This document shows, piece by piece, positions 34,874 to 43,138 of a stretch of 64,000 bases of DNA. The notes under the pieces are model-generated. The model saw only the letters and a program-made list of their open reading frames with translations. It searched no databases and had not been told where the DNA came from. The position numbers and the translations under genes are program-made. This DNA comes from Verrucomicrobia bacterium Tous-C9LFEB. GTDB taxonomy: Bacteria; Verrucomicrobiota; Verrucomicrobiia; Methylacidiphilales; UBA1321. The stretch spans positions 51,207 to 115,206 of the forward strand of contig NEUU01000013.1 in assembly GCA_002304345.1 (NCBI GenBank). Direction: 5' to 3'. Positions within the stretch are counted from its first letter, which is position 1. Each line of letters opens with the position of its first letter.

Positions 34874-36139
34874 ATGAATGGGAGTGTCTATCAGGCAGGG
34901 AGGGGGCCGCACCGGGTGAGGAGTGCGGAGGGTGATTCGCATCGACTTCGGTCTACGGTTCCGGTGGATCAGGAAACGTCTTCTGCTCAGGGAGCGAACC
35001 TCCCCGCCTCCAAACGCCCACGGGTGGCGCATCTGTTGCACTCCGATTCTTCCGGAGGCGGACCAGTCTCGGTCAGCCGCATGCTGAAACATTTTCACTC
35101 CACTCAGGATCAAGTGATGCTCGCCGGGGATCGGGGGCGAATTTTCGCCACCTGTCAGGAACTGCAGATTCCCTTTTATCAACTTCCTCTCGAAACGAAA
35201 GGGAAGGCCATTCTGGCCGGTTTTTGGCTGTTGATCTGGCAATTGCGCCAACTGCGACCGGACATTCTCGTGGTGCATGGACAATGGGCAGGACCATTGG
35301 GGGCGGTCGCGGGTCGCCTGGCCGGAGTACCCAAGCTCATTTATGTGGCGCGCTGGCCTGCCTTTTACACCTCGTGGGATTTGCTCCGCGTCGTGCGCAA
35401 CCATTTGTCCGAACGGGTGCCCTGCCGTCTGTGCGACTGGACGGTGACCTTGAGCGAGAGCAATCGCTATCAGTACTTCATCCGGCGGCATGTGGAGGAG
35501 GGGCGACTTCTGATGATCCCGAATGCGATCAGCCCGGAGGACCGTCCCACGGCCGAGCAAGTGGCGGTATTTCGCAGGCAATATGAGTGGAGCGACGAGC
35601 ATTGCAATGTCGTTTCCGCGGGTCGCCTGAGTGATCAAAAACGGGTGATGTGGCTTGTGCAGTCGTGGCCGAGAGTCATCCAGCGTTGCCCGCAAGCGCG
35701 GCTCTGGATTGTGGGCGATGGGCCGCGGCGGACGTATCTGGAAAATCTGGCGCGCGAATTGGGAATCTGCGATACGTGTGTTTTTATGGGAGAGAAAGCC
35801 TCTGGCATGGTGGCGATCGCCTCAGCGGATGTCGTGGCGATGACGAGCGTGTATGAGTCGCGCGGCAACGTGGCGATGGAGGCGATGCTCTGCGGTCGGC
35901 CCGTGGTCGCGAGCGACGTCGACGGCGTGCGCGATACGATCAATCGCGAGGTGGATGGATTCCTCGTGCGACCCGGCGACATTCAGGATTTTGCCAATCG
36001 ATTAATCCAGTTAATCGAAGATCCCGCCTTGCGCCAGAAAATGGGGGCGGCGGGGCGGCGATCCATTCAACGGTACGACGTGCCGCTGGTGATGCGGGAG
36101 TACGAGAAGCTTTTTGCCGTGGCGCTGGCGCAATCCTGA
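34874..36139 (+). CDS. GT4-type glycosyltransferase
   Basis: A 421-residue GT-B glycosyltransferase. The N-terminal acceptor domain begins RVAHLLHSDSSGGGPVSVS after a 48-residue basic, poorly conserved leader. The donor domain contains VSAGRLSDQKR, LWIVGDGPRR, VFMGEKASGMVAIASADVVAM and the catalytic EX7E-like segment ESRGNVAMEAMLCGRPVVAS. Such enzymes add sugars to LPS or exopolysaccharide; donor and acceptor are unknown. The ATG at 34874, preceded by GGCAGGA, is chosen over a TTG at 34859. It lies, in opposite orientation, between the TolA-like gene and tolR. Confidence 0.88.
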   Translation: MNGSVYQAGRGPHRVRSAEGDSHRLRSTVPVDQETSSAQGANLPASKRPRVAHLLHSDSSGGGPVSVSRMLKHFHSTQDQVMLAGDRGRIFATCQELQIPFYQLPLETKGKAILAGFWLLIWQLRQLRPDILVVHGQWAGPLGAVAGRLAGVPKLIYVARWPAFYTSWDLLRVVRNHLSERVPCRLCDWTVTLSESNRYQYFIRRHVEEGRLLMIPNAISPEDRPTAEQVAVFRRQYEWSDEHCNVVSAGRLSDQKRVMWLVQSWPRVIQRCPQARLWIVGDGPRRTYLENLARELGICDTCVFMGEKASGMVAIASADVVAMTSVYESRGNVAMEAMLCGRPVVASDVDGVRDTINREVDGFLVRPGDIQDFANRLIQLIEDPALRQKMGAAGRRSIQRYDVPLVMREYEKLFAVALAQS

Positions 36140-36147
36140 GATCGCGC

Positions 36148-36573
36148 CTATTTCTTTCCCTCGTCAGGCGTATTGATCATCGCCATGCGGGAGATCCCCG
36201 CGTGCCGCAGCGAGTCAAACACATCAACCACCTGCTGCACGCGCAGATCCTTGTCGAAGCGCAGGACGGCGGACGCCTCCGGGTCGCTCTGACGCCAGCG
36301 GGTGAGGACGGAGGTGAGTTCGGCCAGCGTGACGCGCTGTTTTTCGAGGAAGATTTCGCCGCTGCGATTGACCGAGATGGTCTTGATCGACTTGGGATTC
36401 ACCTCGGCGCTGGGGTTCGCCGTGGCGGTGGGGAGATTCACCTGGATGCTCTGCTCGAGCAACGGCGTGGTGATAATGAAGATGATCAACAGCACGAACG
36501 CCAGATCGAGCAGCGGAGTCACATTCAACTCCGCCATCGTGTGGTAGCCGGTGCGCTGGGAAAACCGTTTCAT
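36148..36573 (-). CDS. tolR: TolR/ExbD family biopolymer transporter
   Basis: A 141-residue protein with one N-terminal helix (about residues 20-42) carrying the conserved acidic residue in PLLDLAFVLLIIF that carries protons, and a periplasmic TolR domain (EVNPKSIKTISVNRSGEIFL, then VLRFDKDLRVQQVVDVFDSLRHAGI). It works with TolQ as a proton-driven motor for TolA. It lies 31 bp after tolQ on the minus strand and is convergent with the glycosyltransferase gene, 8 bp away. Confidence 0.9.
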   Translation of the reverse strand: MKRFSQRTGYHTMAELNVTPLLDLAFVLLIIFIITTPLLEQSIQVNLPTATANPSAEVNPKSIKTISVNRSGEIFLEKQRVTLAELTSVLTRWRQSDPEASAVLRFDKDLRVQQVVDVFDSLRHAGISRMAMINTPDEGKK

Positions 36574-36604
36574 CGTGAGCGTTTTTTCAGGGGAAGGAGA
36601 ACGA

Positions 36605-37348
36605 TCAGGCGTTGCGCAGGTAGCGGTGTTCGAACGCGGCGGCCAGTTCGGCGGCGAAATTATCGAGTTCGACCGTGATGCTGCGCACGGTGACGACCAG
36701 GAAGTTGTACCCGAACATCGCCGGGATGGCGACGAGCAGGCCCGTGACGGTGGTGATCAAGGCTGCGGAAACACCCGGCGCCATCGCGGCGAGGCTGGCG
36801 CTATTGGCCGAGGCGACGCCCGCAAAGGTGTCCATCACGCCCCACACTGTGCCGAGCAATCCGAGGAACGGCGCGCCGCTGACGGCGGTGGCGAGGAGAA
36901 TCATCCGGTGTTCGAGAAGCAGCGCCTGTTCGCCCACTTCGCGCTCCATGGCGGAACGGACGGCGGACATGGCCACCGGCGAGATCTTGTCGGAATCGGA
37001 AAGCCGCACGGCGAGCGATTCATCGAGTTCGGTGGAGCCGAGCATGTGGAAGACCAGTTCGCGGCAACCGGCCTGATAGACCCAGAAGGCGGGCGAGCCG
37101 GGGAACGATTCGCGATTCTGGAAGAGAGTGAGCGGACGGCGGCTGGTGCGGAATTTCTTGAGGAAGGCGGTCGTTTCGCGCCGGACACGCCGGACCATGA
37201 TGAACTTGGTGATCATGACGGACCAACTGAAAATCGACCCGACGAGCAGCAGCAGGATGATGACCTGTCCCTCGATGGTGGCATGTTGGAGGGCGTACAG
37301 GATACCGCCGCTGGCGGCAAAACAGGGAACCGATACCGGCATGAGCAT
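36605..37348 (-). CDS. tolQ: TolQ/ExbB family proton channel
   Basis: A 247-residue inner-membrane protein of the MotA/TolQ/ExbB family. Three transmembrane regions are seen (about residues 28-50, 143-165 and 180-205), with the family motifs GTVWGVMDTFAGVA and PGVSAALITTVTGLLVAIPAM in the second and third helices. The large cytoplasmic loop lies between the first and second. It starts the Tol gene set; the upstream gap of almost 400 bp contains repeats. Confidence 0.93.
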   Translation of the reverse strand: MLMPVSVPCFAASGGILYALQHATIEGQVIILLLLVGSIFSWSVMITKFIMVRRVRRETTAFLKKFRTSRRPLTLFQNRESFPGSPAFWVYQAGCRELVFHMLGSTELDESLAVRLSDSDKISPVAMSAVRSAMEREVGEQALLLEHRMILLATAVSGAPFLGLLGTVWGVMDTFAGVASANSASLAAMAPGVSAALITTVTGLLVAIPAMFGYNFLVVTVRSITVELDNFAAELAAAFEHRYLRNA

Positions 37349-37741
37349 AAGCCGGTACTATGGTAGCGTCGGGGCGTCTCGTCAACAGCGGCTTATTACA
37401 GGGTCATGGCCGACGCCTCTCAATTATACTGATGCTTGAAGGCGCGCACACCCCGGCGCTACGCAGTGCTACCGCACGTTTCCATTCCCTCTTGATAGGG
37501 GATTCATGCTAGCGAGACTCCCAGTTGCCGAAATCCCCCCCTCTATCAAGGGCATTGGTAACGAGTCATGCTCTTGAATGCCTGTGCCTTGTTGTAGGAC
37601 GGGACGGTGTCCCGTCGCGGCGGTTCAGAGAACCGTCCTACAGGATGAGTTCTGGAATGAAACCAATACCTGTTAGCCTGTCAAGAGGGGTGACGCGTAG
37701 CGCCCGCTGGGGTGTGTGAAAAAATACCGTTCTCACGCTGC
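37349..37741. other. 393-bp gap with repeats upstream of tolQ
   Basis: No gene is supported. It contains an inverted pair CCCTCTTGATAGGGGATT (37489-37506) and its near complement at about 37535-37552, and a divergent TGTAGGGC-family repeat at 37592-37642 (TTGTAGGACGGGAC to GTCCTACA). The tolQ promoter must lie at its proximal end, but no good match was found. Confidence 0.55.
37592..37642. repeat. TGTAGGAC variant of the TGTAGGGC repeat
   Basis: Begins TTGTAGGACGGGACGGTGTC and ends GAACCGTCCTACA, with nested palindromes (GGGACGGTGTCCC and CGGTTCAGAGAACCG). It has the same architecture as the copies at 22182 and 24678 with substituted arms. Confidence 0.65.
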
Positions 37742-38275
37742 TCAGCCCTGCTTCCAATCGAGGCGCGGCGTGGCGTTTTCGTTGGGCCGCGCGCCCTCCT
37801 GCAAGAGAAGCTCCTTCGGCGTCTGCGTCGGCGCTTCCAGATAAAAGCCCGCCTGCTTTTGGAACGGCAACAGCAGCATCGTCAACGCTTCCTTCCACGT
37901 GCCGTCCACCCAGTATGGATCGCGCAGGAAGTTTCCCTCCATGTCGAACTCGGCCCAGAGCCACGTGTAACTATCCACCACGCCGGTCGTGAATCCACCC
38001 TGTTGCGCCACGATGAGAGTCGTCTTCTGCTGCGGAATATATTCCACCTGCGCGATGAGTTCGCCTCCGCCCTGCAACTTCCAGCGCATGTCCCAATAGG
38101 TGTTCGGATCGATGATCCAGCTCTGCCCATGATCGATGACAAGCAGGGCCACGCCCTGGCTGAAGCGACGCCAATCGCTCTCGGCCCACACCGGGGGAGC
38201 GACCACATCGCGGACGCGTTGCCAGCGAATGCGCCACTCGGCCATCAGGCGGCGGAGTTCAACAACAGAGAGCAT
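37742..38275 (-). CDS. uncharacterised cytoplasmic protein
   Basis: A 177-residue protein that I do not recognise. It is rich in tryptophan (about ten residues) and has no signal peptide or membrane segment. A mainly beta character is suggested by strings such as VALLVIDHGQSWIIDP, ELIAQVEYIPQQKTTLIVAQQ and SYTWLWAEFDMEGNFL. The last 35 residues look disordered. It begins 19 bp after the stop of the coiled-coil membrane protein, so the two are probably one operon. Confidence 0.65.
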   Translation of the reverse strand: MLSVVELRRLMAEWRIRWQRVRDVVAPPVWAESDWRRFSQGVALLVIDHGQSWIIDPNTYWDMRWKLQGGGELIAQVEYIPQQKTTLIVAQQGGFTTGVVDSYTWLWAEFDMEGNFLRDPYWVDGTWKEALTMLLLPFQKQAGFYLEAPTQTPKELLLQEGARPNENATPRLDWKQG

Positions 38276-38294
38276 CGGTATATAAGAGCGAAGA

Positions 38295-39632
38295 TTAACG
38301 CGTCACGCGGCCACCCTCGAGACGGCGGACGCGGTCGCGCAGTTCGTTCAACTCGCGCGTGCGCGCTTTGAGCACAGCCGAGGAATCATCTGCGGAAGCG
38401 GCGGTGCGCTTGAGTTGTTCCTGCTGCTTGGCCATCAGGTTGGCCGTCGCGGCCAGTTGATCCGACAGCTTGCCCATGTCCGAACGGAGCTGTTCCAGAT
38501 CGGCCTGATGCTTGGTGAGCTGATCATTGTACTTCGCATCGAGCTGGGCGATGCTCACGCTCTGGCTGTCGATCATCTGCTTGAGCGTGTAACCGCCGAA
38601 CGCCGCGAGCGCCACGAACAAGATAAAGCCTCCCACCAGCGAATAGCCCACCCATGTCAGCACACTGCCCACGGCGTGTTGTTCTTTTGCCTGCCGTTCC
38701 GCATTCTTGCGAAAATCCGATACGCTGGGTTGATTCAAGGCCATAGTGCTGTTCCTGGTTGATGGGTTGGGGGTGGTTTCTTTGGGTAAGTGAATCGCAG
38801 ACGACGGAGTCGTCGCGGCGGGAGCCGGAGTCGGAGTCAAAGTGGAGACCGGCGGCGTGCTCGCGGGACGGCTCGTGGCTCGAGCCGATGACGTGGAATG
38901 AATCGATGTCGTCACCGTCACGGGCGCGGGCGTCGTCTTGACCGGTTTGTGTTCCGAATGAACCGGTTCACTCGCTTTCGGTGTTGTCGGGACGGACACC
39001 GGAGTCGTCGCTACGACGGGCTCGCTCTTCGCGGAAGTGATCGATGCGGGCATGCCTGCGGATACCGGAGCCGTTTTAACCGGCGCCGCGGCAGTCGGCG
39101 TCACCGTCGCGACGGGTTTCTTTTCCACCACCGGCTCGGATTTCACCGGAGCCGGAGAGGGAGTCGTAGCGCTCGGGACGGCCGCGGTTGTCTCGGAGAT
39201 CGGCGTCACCGGCTTGGTGGAAGTCGACGGAGCGGGCATCGGAATGGTTGCCTCCTTTTTCTCCTCCTCCAGTTCGCCGGTCAGATCGGTGATCTTGATC
39301 GAGTCGATGGAAAACTTGCTCTTCGTGTGCAGGGCCGCCGCCATCGGGGGCAGCGGTTTGCTCGGGCCCGCCGAAGGATCGGGCGTGGTGGTATGGTGAA
39401 TGCGCAATTTAGCCTCTGAGAAAATAGCGGGGGTTTCTTTTTTTTCCGCCACCGGTTCTGCCGGGGTGGAGATGGGTGGTGTCGCGTGTGTTGCCGGAGC
39501 CGATGGTTTCAGTCCGAAATCAAATTCGAGCGTATCGTCCTTCTTGGCCGCTTTAGCTCCCGCCTTGCCTCGGGGCGCGGGTCCAATTCCTGCCTGAGCG
39601 GGAGCGGACGTGGATTTCACCGGCTTTATCAT
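38295..39632 (-). CDS. membrane protein with long Thr/Pro/Ala-rich region and coiled coil
   Basis: A 445-residue protein of unusual layout. Residues about 1-290 are low-complexity (Thr, Pro, Ala, Ser, Val) interrupted by a short KFSIDSIKITDLTGELEEE segment. One transmembrane helix follows (near residues 335-358: GYSLVGGFILFVALAAFGGY). The C-terminal 90 residues form a predicted coiled coil (YNDQLTKHQADLEQLRSDMG and following heptads, to RDRVRRLEGG). An internal ATG (MALNQPSVSDFRK) could give a shorter form without the Pro/Thr-rich region, but the frame is continuous. I recognise no family; a scaffold or envelope role is only a guess. Confidence 0.65.
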   Translation of the reverse strand: MIKPVKSTSAPAQAGIGPAPRGKAGAKAAKKDDTLEFDFGLKPSAPATHATPPISTPAEPVAEKKETPAIFSEAKLRIHHTTTPDPSAGPSKPLPPMAAALHTKSKFSIDSIKITDLTGELEEEKKEATIPMPAPSTSTKPVTPISETTAAVPSATTPSPAPVKSEPVVEKKPVATVTPTAAAPVKTAPVSAGMPASITSAKSEPVVATTPVSVPTTPKASEPVHSEHKPVKTTPAPVTVTTSIHSTSSARATSRPASTPPVSTLTPTPAPAATTPSSAIHLPKETTPNPSTRNSTMALNQPSVSDFRKNAERQAKEQHAVGSVLTWVGYSLVGGFILFVALAAFGGYTLKQMIDSQSVSIAQLDAKYNDQLTKHQADLEQLRSDMGKLSDQLAATANLMAKQQEQLKRTAASADDSSAVLKARTRELNELRDRVRRLEGGRVTR

Positions 39633-39812
39633 CGTTAACCGACAAGATTGGAACACTGGCCACGCAATTCAAGATTTATGCTCACTATTTTTATTTTTAC
39701 TGCTGTTTACGGAAAAAGAAACCTTCTTCCCTGCTATCAGGCGGAACGAAGCAAATGAGTATTACATGATAGTTAACCTCAAACTTGGCCCGATACTTGC
39801 CATAGGTTGGGA

Positions 39813-40610
39813 ATGCCCTATTCTCAAGGCGTGATTTACAAATTTCGTGACGTCCAGACCCATCAAGCCGTTCCGCTGCCTCCGGGGGAATACCTCATCG
39901 GCCGCGAAGACGATTGCCCCATCTGCATCGAAAACACCTCGGTGAGCCGCCGGCACGCCAAGATTACCAATGGCGAAGACGGCCTTTGGATCGAGGATCT
40001 CGGCTCCTCCAATGGCACCGCCGTGCGCGGTCAACTGATCACCGAGCGTACCGCTATCAGCGTCGGTGAAGTGATTTATTTTGGTCCGGTCTGCTACCGG
40101 CTCGAACCGGAAATCGTCGGCGAAGAAGCCGCCGCTACGGTTCCCCAACCGGGCTTGAAACCGGCAGGCCTGCGCAACCTGATGCGCAAAACGACCGACC
40201 GCGTCCCGCTCGGCAGCATCCGTTTTGACCATGTTCCGGCGAGTGAAGCCGCTACACAGCCCCCTTCTGCGCCGACCCAAGAACCGGTCCCGGTCCCCGC
40301 TCCCTCGGTCGCGCGCGAAAAGATTTCCTCTTATCCCACCATCACGTTGCCGGCCACCCGGGTCGCCCCCGCCGCACCCGCTTCCACGTTTACCGCGCCA
40401 ACTCCGGCATCCGTAACGGCCGCAGAAATCCCCCGCGCCTCGGTGCCCGTGGCCGTCACCGCACCCGCGACAGAGGAGGAAGAGGTCACCAGTGAAGGAG
40501 TCTCGCCCCTCACCCTCTGGATGTCCTTTGGCGCAGGCGTGGCCGTGGGACTCCTCCTCGGCATTGGCATTGCCTACGCCCTCTTCACGCTTGGTCGCGT
40601 GGGACATTAA
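39813..40610 (+). CDS. FHA-domain protein with C-terminal membrane anchor
   Basis: A 265-residue protein. The N-terminal FHA domain (about residues 5-95) has the motifs LIGREDDC, SVSRRHAKI and DLGSSNGTAVRG, expected to bind phosphothreonine. A long Pro/Ala/Thr-rich linker (about 120-220) leads to a single transmembrane helix near the C-terminus (about residues 232-258). The start ATG at 39813 (MPYSQGVIYKF) is chosen over a TTG two codons upstream. It resembles the smaller FHA protein at 27850, both FHA-linker-anchor. It is divergent from the coiled-coil protein gene. No Ser/Thr kinase gene lies within the window. Confidence 0.85.
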   Translation: MPYSQGVIYKFRDVQTHQAVPLPPGEYLIGREDDCPICIENTSVSRRHAKITNGEDGLWIEDLGSSNGTAVRGQLITERTAISVGEVIYFGPVCYRLEPEIVGEEAAATVPQPGLKPAGLRNLMRKTTDRVPLGSIRFDHVPASEAATQPPSAPTQEPVPVPAPSVAREKISSYPTITLPATRVAPAAPASTFTAPTPASVTAAEIPRASVPVAVTAPATEEEEVTSEGVSPLTLWMSFGAGVAVGLLLGIGIAYALFTLGRVGH

Positions 40611-40765
40611 TCCCGTTTGAAGAAGAAGAAAGGGTCGCCCTCCCTTCCAGAGAGGGCGAACGTTGTACTGCGCGGGACCTCGGACGTTCCTGACTCGATC
40701 GCTTGACCGGCTGCGTAAATCACCTTTGTTAATTCACGCGATTTCGGCTAGAAAGATCTTCTACC

Positions 40766-41521
40766 TTGAAAATCTCCGCGTGCCTTATCACCCATAACGA
40801 ACGGGACAATCTCGACCGGTGCCTCTCCAGTCTCCGGCCCGTGGTGGATGAGATCATTGTGGTCGACAGCGGCAGCACCGACGGCTCGCAGGACATCTGC
40901 CGCAGCTACGGCGCACACGTCACCGAACACAAGTGGGAGGGCTACGTGGCGCAAAAAAATCTGGCCATCTCCCTCGCTTCGAACAAGTGGGTACTCAGCA
41001 TCGACGCCGACGAGGAACTCTCCCCCGGTCTCTCCTCCGCCATTGAAATGCTGCGCGAGAATCCGCCCGAAGAGGACATCAGTGGCTACGAAATCTCCCG
41101 CGTGGTTTACTACCGCGGCGAATGGATCTGGCACGGCAACTGGTTCCCGGACCGCCTCGTGCGCGTCTTCCAAAAAGACCGCGCCCGCTTCGCCGGGGGC
41201 TCCGTCCATGAACGGCTCGAAATCGATGGCACCGTCAAGCGCCTGCCCGGCTACCTGCACCACTACACCTTCGTCTCGATGGAAGAGCGCCGCGGCCGCA
41301 TCCAGAACTACGCCAATCTCTGGGCCGCCAACGCCATTGCCCACGGACGCCGCGCCTGGCCCTGGTCCGCTCCACTCCGCGCCACGTGGCGATTCCTGCG
41401 CGGCTACGTGATTCGCCGCGGGTATCTCGACGGATCGCTCGGATGGGAAATTGCCGTCAGCAATGCCGAGGAAGTTTACATGAAGTATCAAAGCCTGCGG
41501 AGACTCCAGCAACGTGCGTAA
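40766..41521 (+). CDS. GT2-family glycosyltransferase (LPS core type)
   Basis: A 251-residue GT-A glycosyltransferase of family 2, similar to WaaE/KdtX-like enzymes. The nucleotide-sugar site appears as SACLITHNERDNL, VVDSGSTDGSQDI and LSIDADEEL (DxD-like), and the acceptor part contains VRVFQKDRARFAGGSVHERLE. The start is a TTG, supported by the conserved MKISACLITHNE beginning. It overlaps murJ by 8 bp, so the two are co-transcribed. It probably adds a sugar to lipid A-core or a related glycolipid. Confidence 0.88.
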   Translation: MKISACLITHNERDNLDRCLSSLRPVVDEIIVVDSGSTDGSQDICRSYGAHVTEHKWEGYVAQKNLAISLASNKWVLSIDADEELSPGLSSAIEMLRENPPEEDISGYEISRVVYYRGEWIWHGNWFPDRLVRVFQKDRARFAGGSVHERLEIDGTVKRLPGYLHHYTFVSMEERRGRIQNYANLWAANAIAHGRRAWPWSAPLRATWRFLRGYVIRRGYLDGSLGWEIAVSNAEEVYMKYQSLRRLQQRA

Positions 41522-43133
41522 AAAATCCGCTGTCATCGTGGGCCTGGCCGTGATCGGCTCCCGCGTCTTTGGACTCGTCCGCGAGGTCGTTTTCGCCGCC
41601 ATGTTCGGTGCGGGCATGCTGCTCGACTCCTACCTCGCCGCGTTTCGCATTCCCAATCTCCTGCGCGACCTCTTCGCCGAGGGCGCGCTCTCGACCGCCT
41701 TTGTCACCACCTTCACCAAGGTCAACGAAAAGGAAGGCAGCGACAAAGGCTGGCATCTCGCGCGACTGGTCATCTCTGCGCTCATTCTCGTCCTTGGCAT
41801 TATTTGCATACTCGGCATTCTCGCCAGCGGACCGCTCGTCTGGATGATGAATTACGGTTTCGCAGCGGTCCCCGGAAAGCTTGCCCTCACCACCGACCTC
41901 ACGCGTCTGCTCTTCCCCTTCATCCTCTTCGTCTCCCTCGCCGCCGTCGCCATGGGCATGCTCAATGCGAAGAATGTCTTCGGCCTGCCCGCGTCCGCAT
42001 CCACCGCGTTCAATATCGTCTCGGTCTTCTTCGGCGTCGTGCTCGCCTACACGTTTGACCCTCAGGAAAACTGGATGCAACCCCACTTCTCCGAGCGCGC
42101 GCTGTACGGCGTTTGTCTCGGTGTGCTCATTGGCGGACTCGCCCAGCTCGGCATTCAATTACCCAAGCTCTGGCAACTCGGCTTCCGCTATCGCTGGGAG
42201 TTGAACTTCAATGATCCCGCGCTGCGCACCGTTCTGCTCCTCATGATCCCCAGCGTCATCGCGGGTTCCGCGGTGCAGGTCAATGTCGTCGTCAGTAATT
42301 TCTTCGCCTCGCACATCAACGGCGCGCAATCATGGCTCGGCAGCGCGTTTCGTCTCATGCAATTTCCCATCGGCGTCTTCGGCGTCGCGATCGCCACGGT
42401 CGCGCTTCCCTCCGTCTCGCGTCATCACGCGCAGGACAATCTCCCCGCCTTCGGCAAGACGGTGGAAGAAGCGTTACGCCTCGCATTCTACCTCACGCTG
42501 CCCGCGTCGCTCGGACTCGCCATTCTCGCGGAACCGATCATTCGCCTGATCTACCAACATGGCCGCTTCGATGCGGTCGCCACGTATCAAACCTCGCTCG
42601 CACTACAGGCCTATTCGATTGGTCTCGCCGGTTACGCGGGCATCAAGGTTCTCGTTCCCTGCTTCTACGCGCTCAATCTTTCCAAGACCCCGGTGAAGAT
42701 CAGCCTCTTCGGTATGGTGATCAATATCATTCTCTGCTTCGTCCTCGTCAAAGGCTTCGGTCTCGGTCACATCGGGCTCGCCCTCACGACCGGCCTGATC
42801 GCCCTGATCAACTTCCTGCAATTGCTCTTCTTCATGTCCCGCCAGGTGAATTGCGGTCGTCCGCTCCACTGGATCACCTTCTTCGCCCGCGTGACGGTCG
42901 CTTGCTTCGCCATGGGAGCGGTTGCCTGGATCGGACAATTCCTCGCGGAACCGGCCTCGCATCTCGGCATGCTCCCCTACATCGCCGCCATTGGCGCGAC
43001 GATCTTCATGGCCGCCGTGACCTACTTCGGCGTCTCTTTCCAGATGGGCCTGCCCGAGTCGGTCGAGATGGCTGACTTCCTCCGCCGCAAGCTCAACCTG
43101 CCCGTTCCCAACCGGATCAAGCCGCCACAATAA
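41514..43133 (+). CDS. murJ: lipid II flippase MurJ
   Basis: A 539-residue polytopic protein with about 14 transmembrane helices, of the MurJ/MviN family, which moves lipid II across the inner membrane for peptidoglycan synthesis. Family-typical stretches are GLVREVVFAAMFGAG, FRIPNLLRDLFAEGALSTAFV, FRLMQFPIGVFGVAIATVALP and LYNLSKTPVKIS-like ALNLSKTPVKISL. It starts with GTG inside the end of the GT2 gene. moeA follows 5 bp later, so it may be co-transcribed. Confidence 0.95.
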   Translation: MRKKSAVIVGLAVIGSRVFGLVREVVFAAMFGAGMLLDSYLAAFRIPNLLRDLFAEGALSTAFVTTFTKVNEKEGSDKGWHLARLVISALILVLGIICILGILASGPLVWMMNYGFAAVPGKLALTTDLTRLLFPFILFVSLAAVAMGMLNAKNVFGLPASASTAFNIVSVFFGVVLAYTFDPQENWMQPHFSERALYGVCLGVLIGGLAQLGIQLPKLWQLGFRYRWELNFNDPALRTVLLLMIPSVIAGSAVQVNVVVSNFFASHINGAQSWLGSAFRLMQFPIGVFGVAIATVALPSVSRHHAQDNLPAFGKTVEEALRLAFYLTLPASLGLAILAEPIIRLIYQHGRFDAVATYQTSLALQAYSIGLAGYAGIKVLVPCFYALNLSKTPVKISLFGMVINIILCFVLVKGFGLGHIGLALTTGLIALINFLQLLFFMSRQVNCGRPLHWITFFARVTVACFAMGAVAWIGQFLAEPASHLGMLPYIAAIGATIFMAAVTYFGVSFQMGLPESVEMADFLRRKLNLPVPNRIKPPQ

Positions 43134-43138
43134 TCCCA

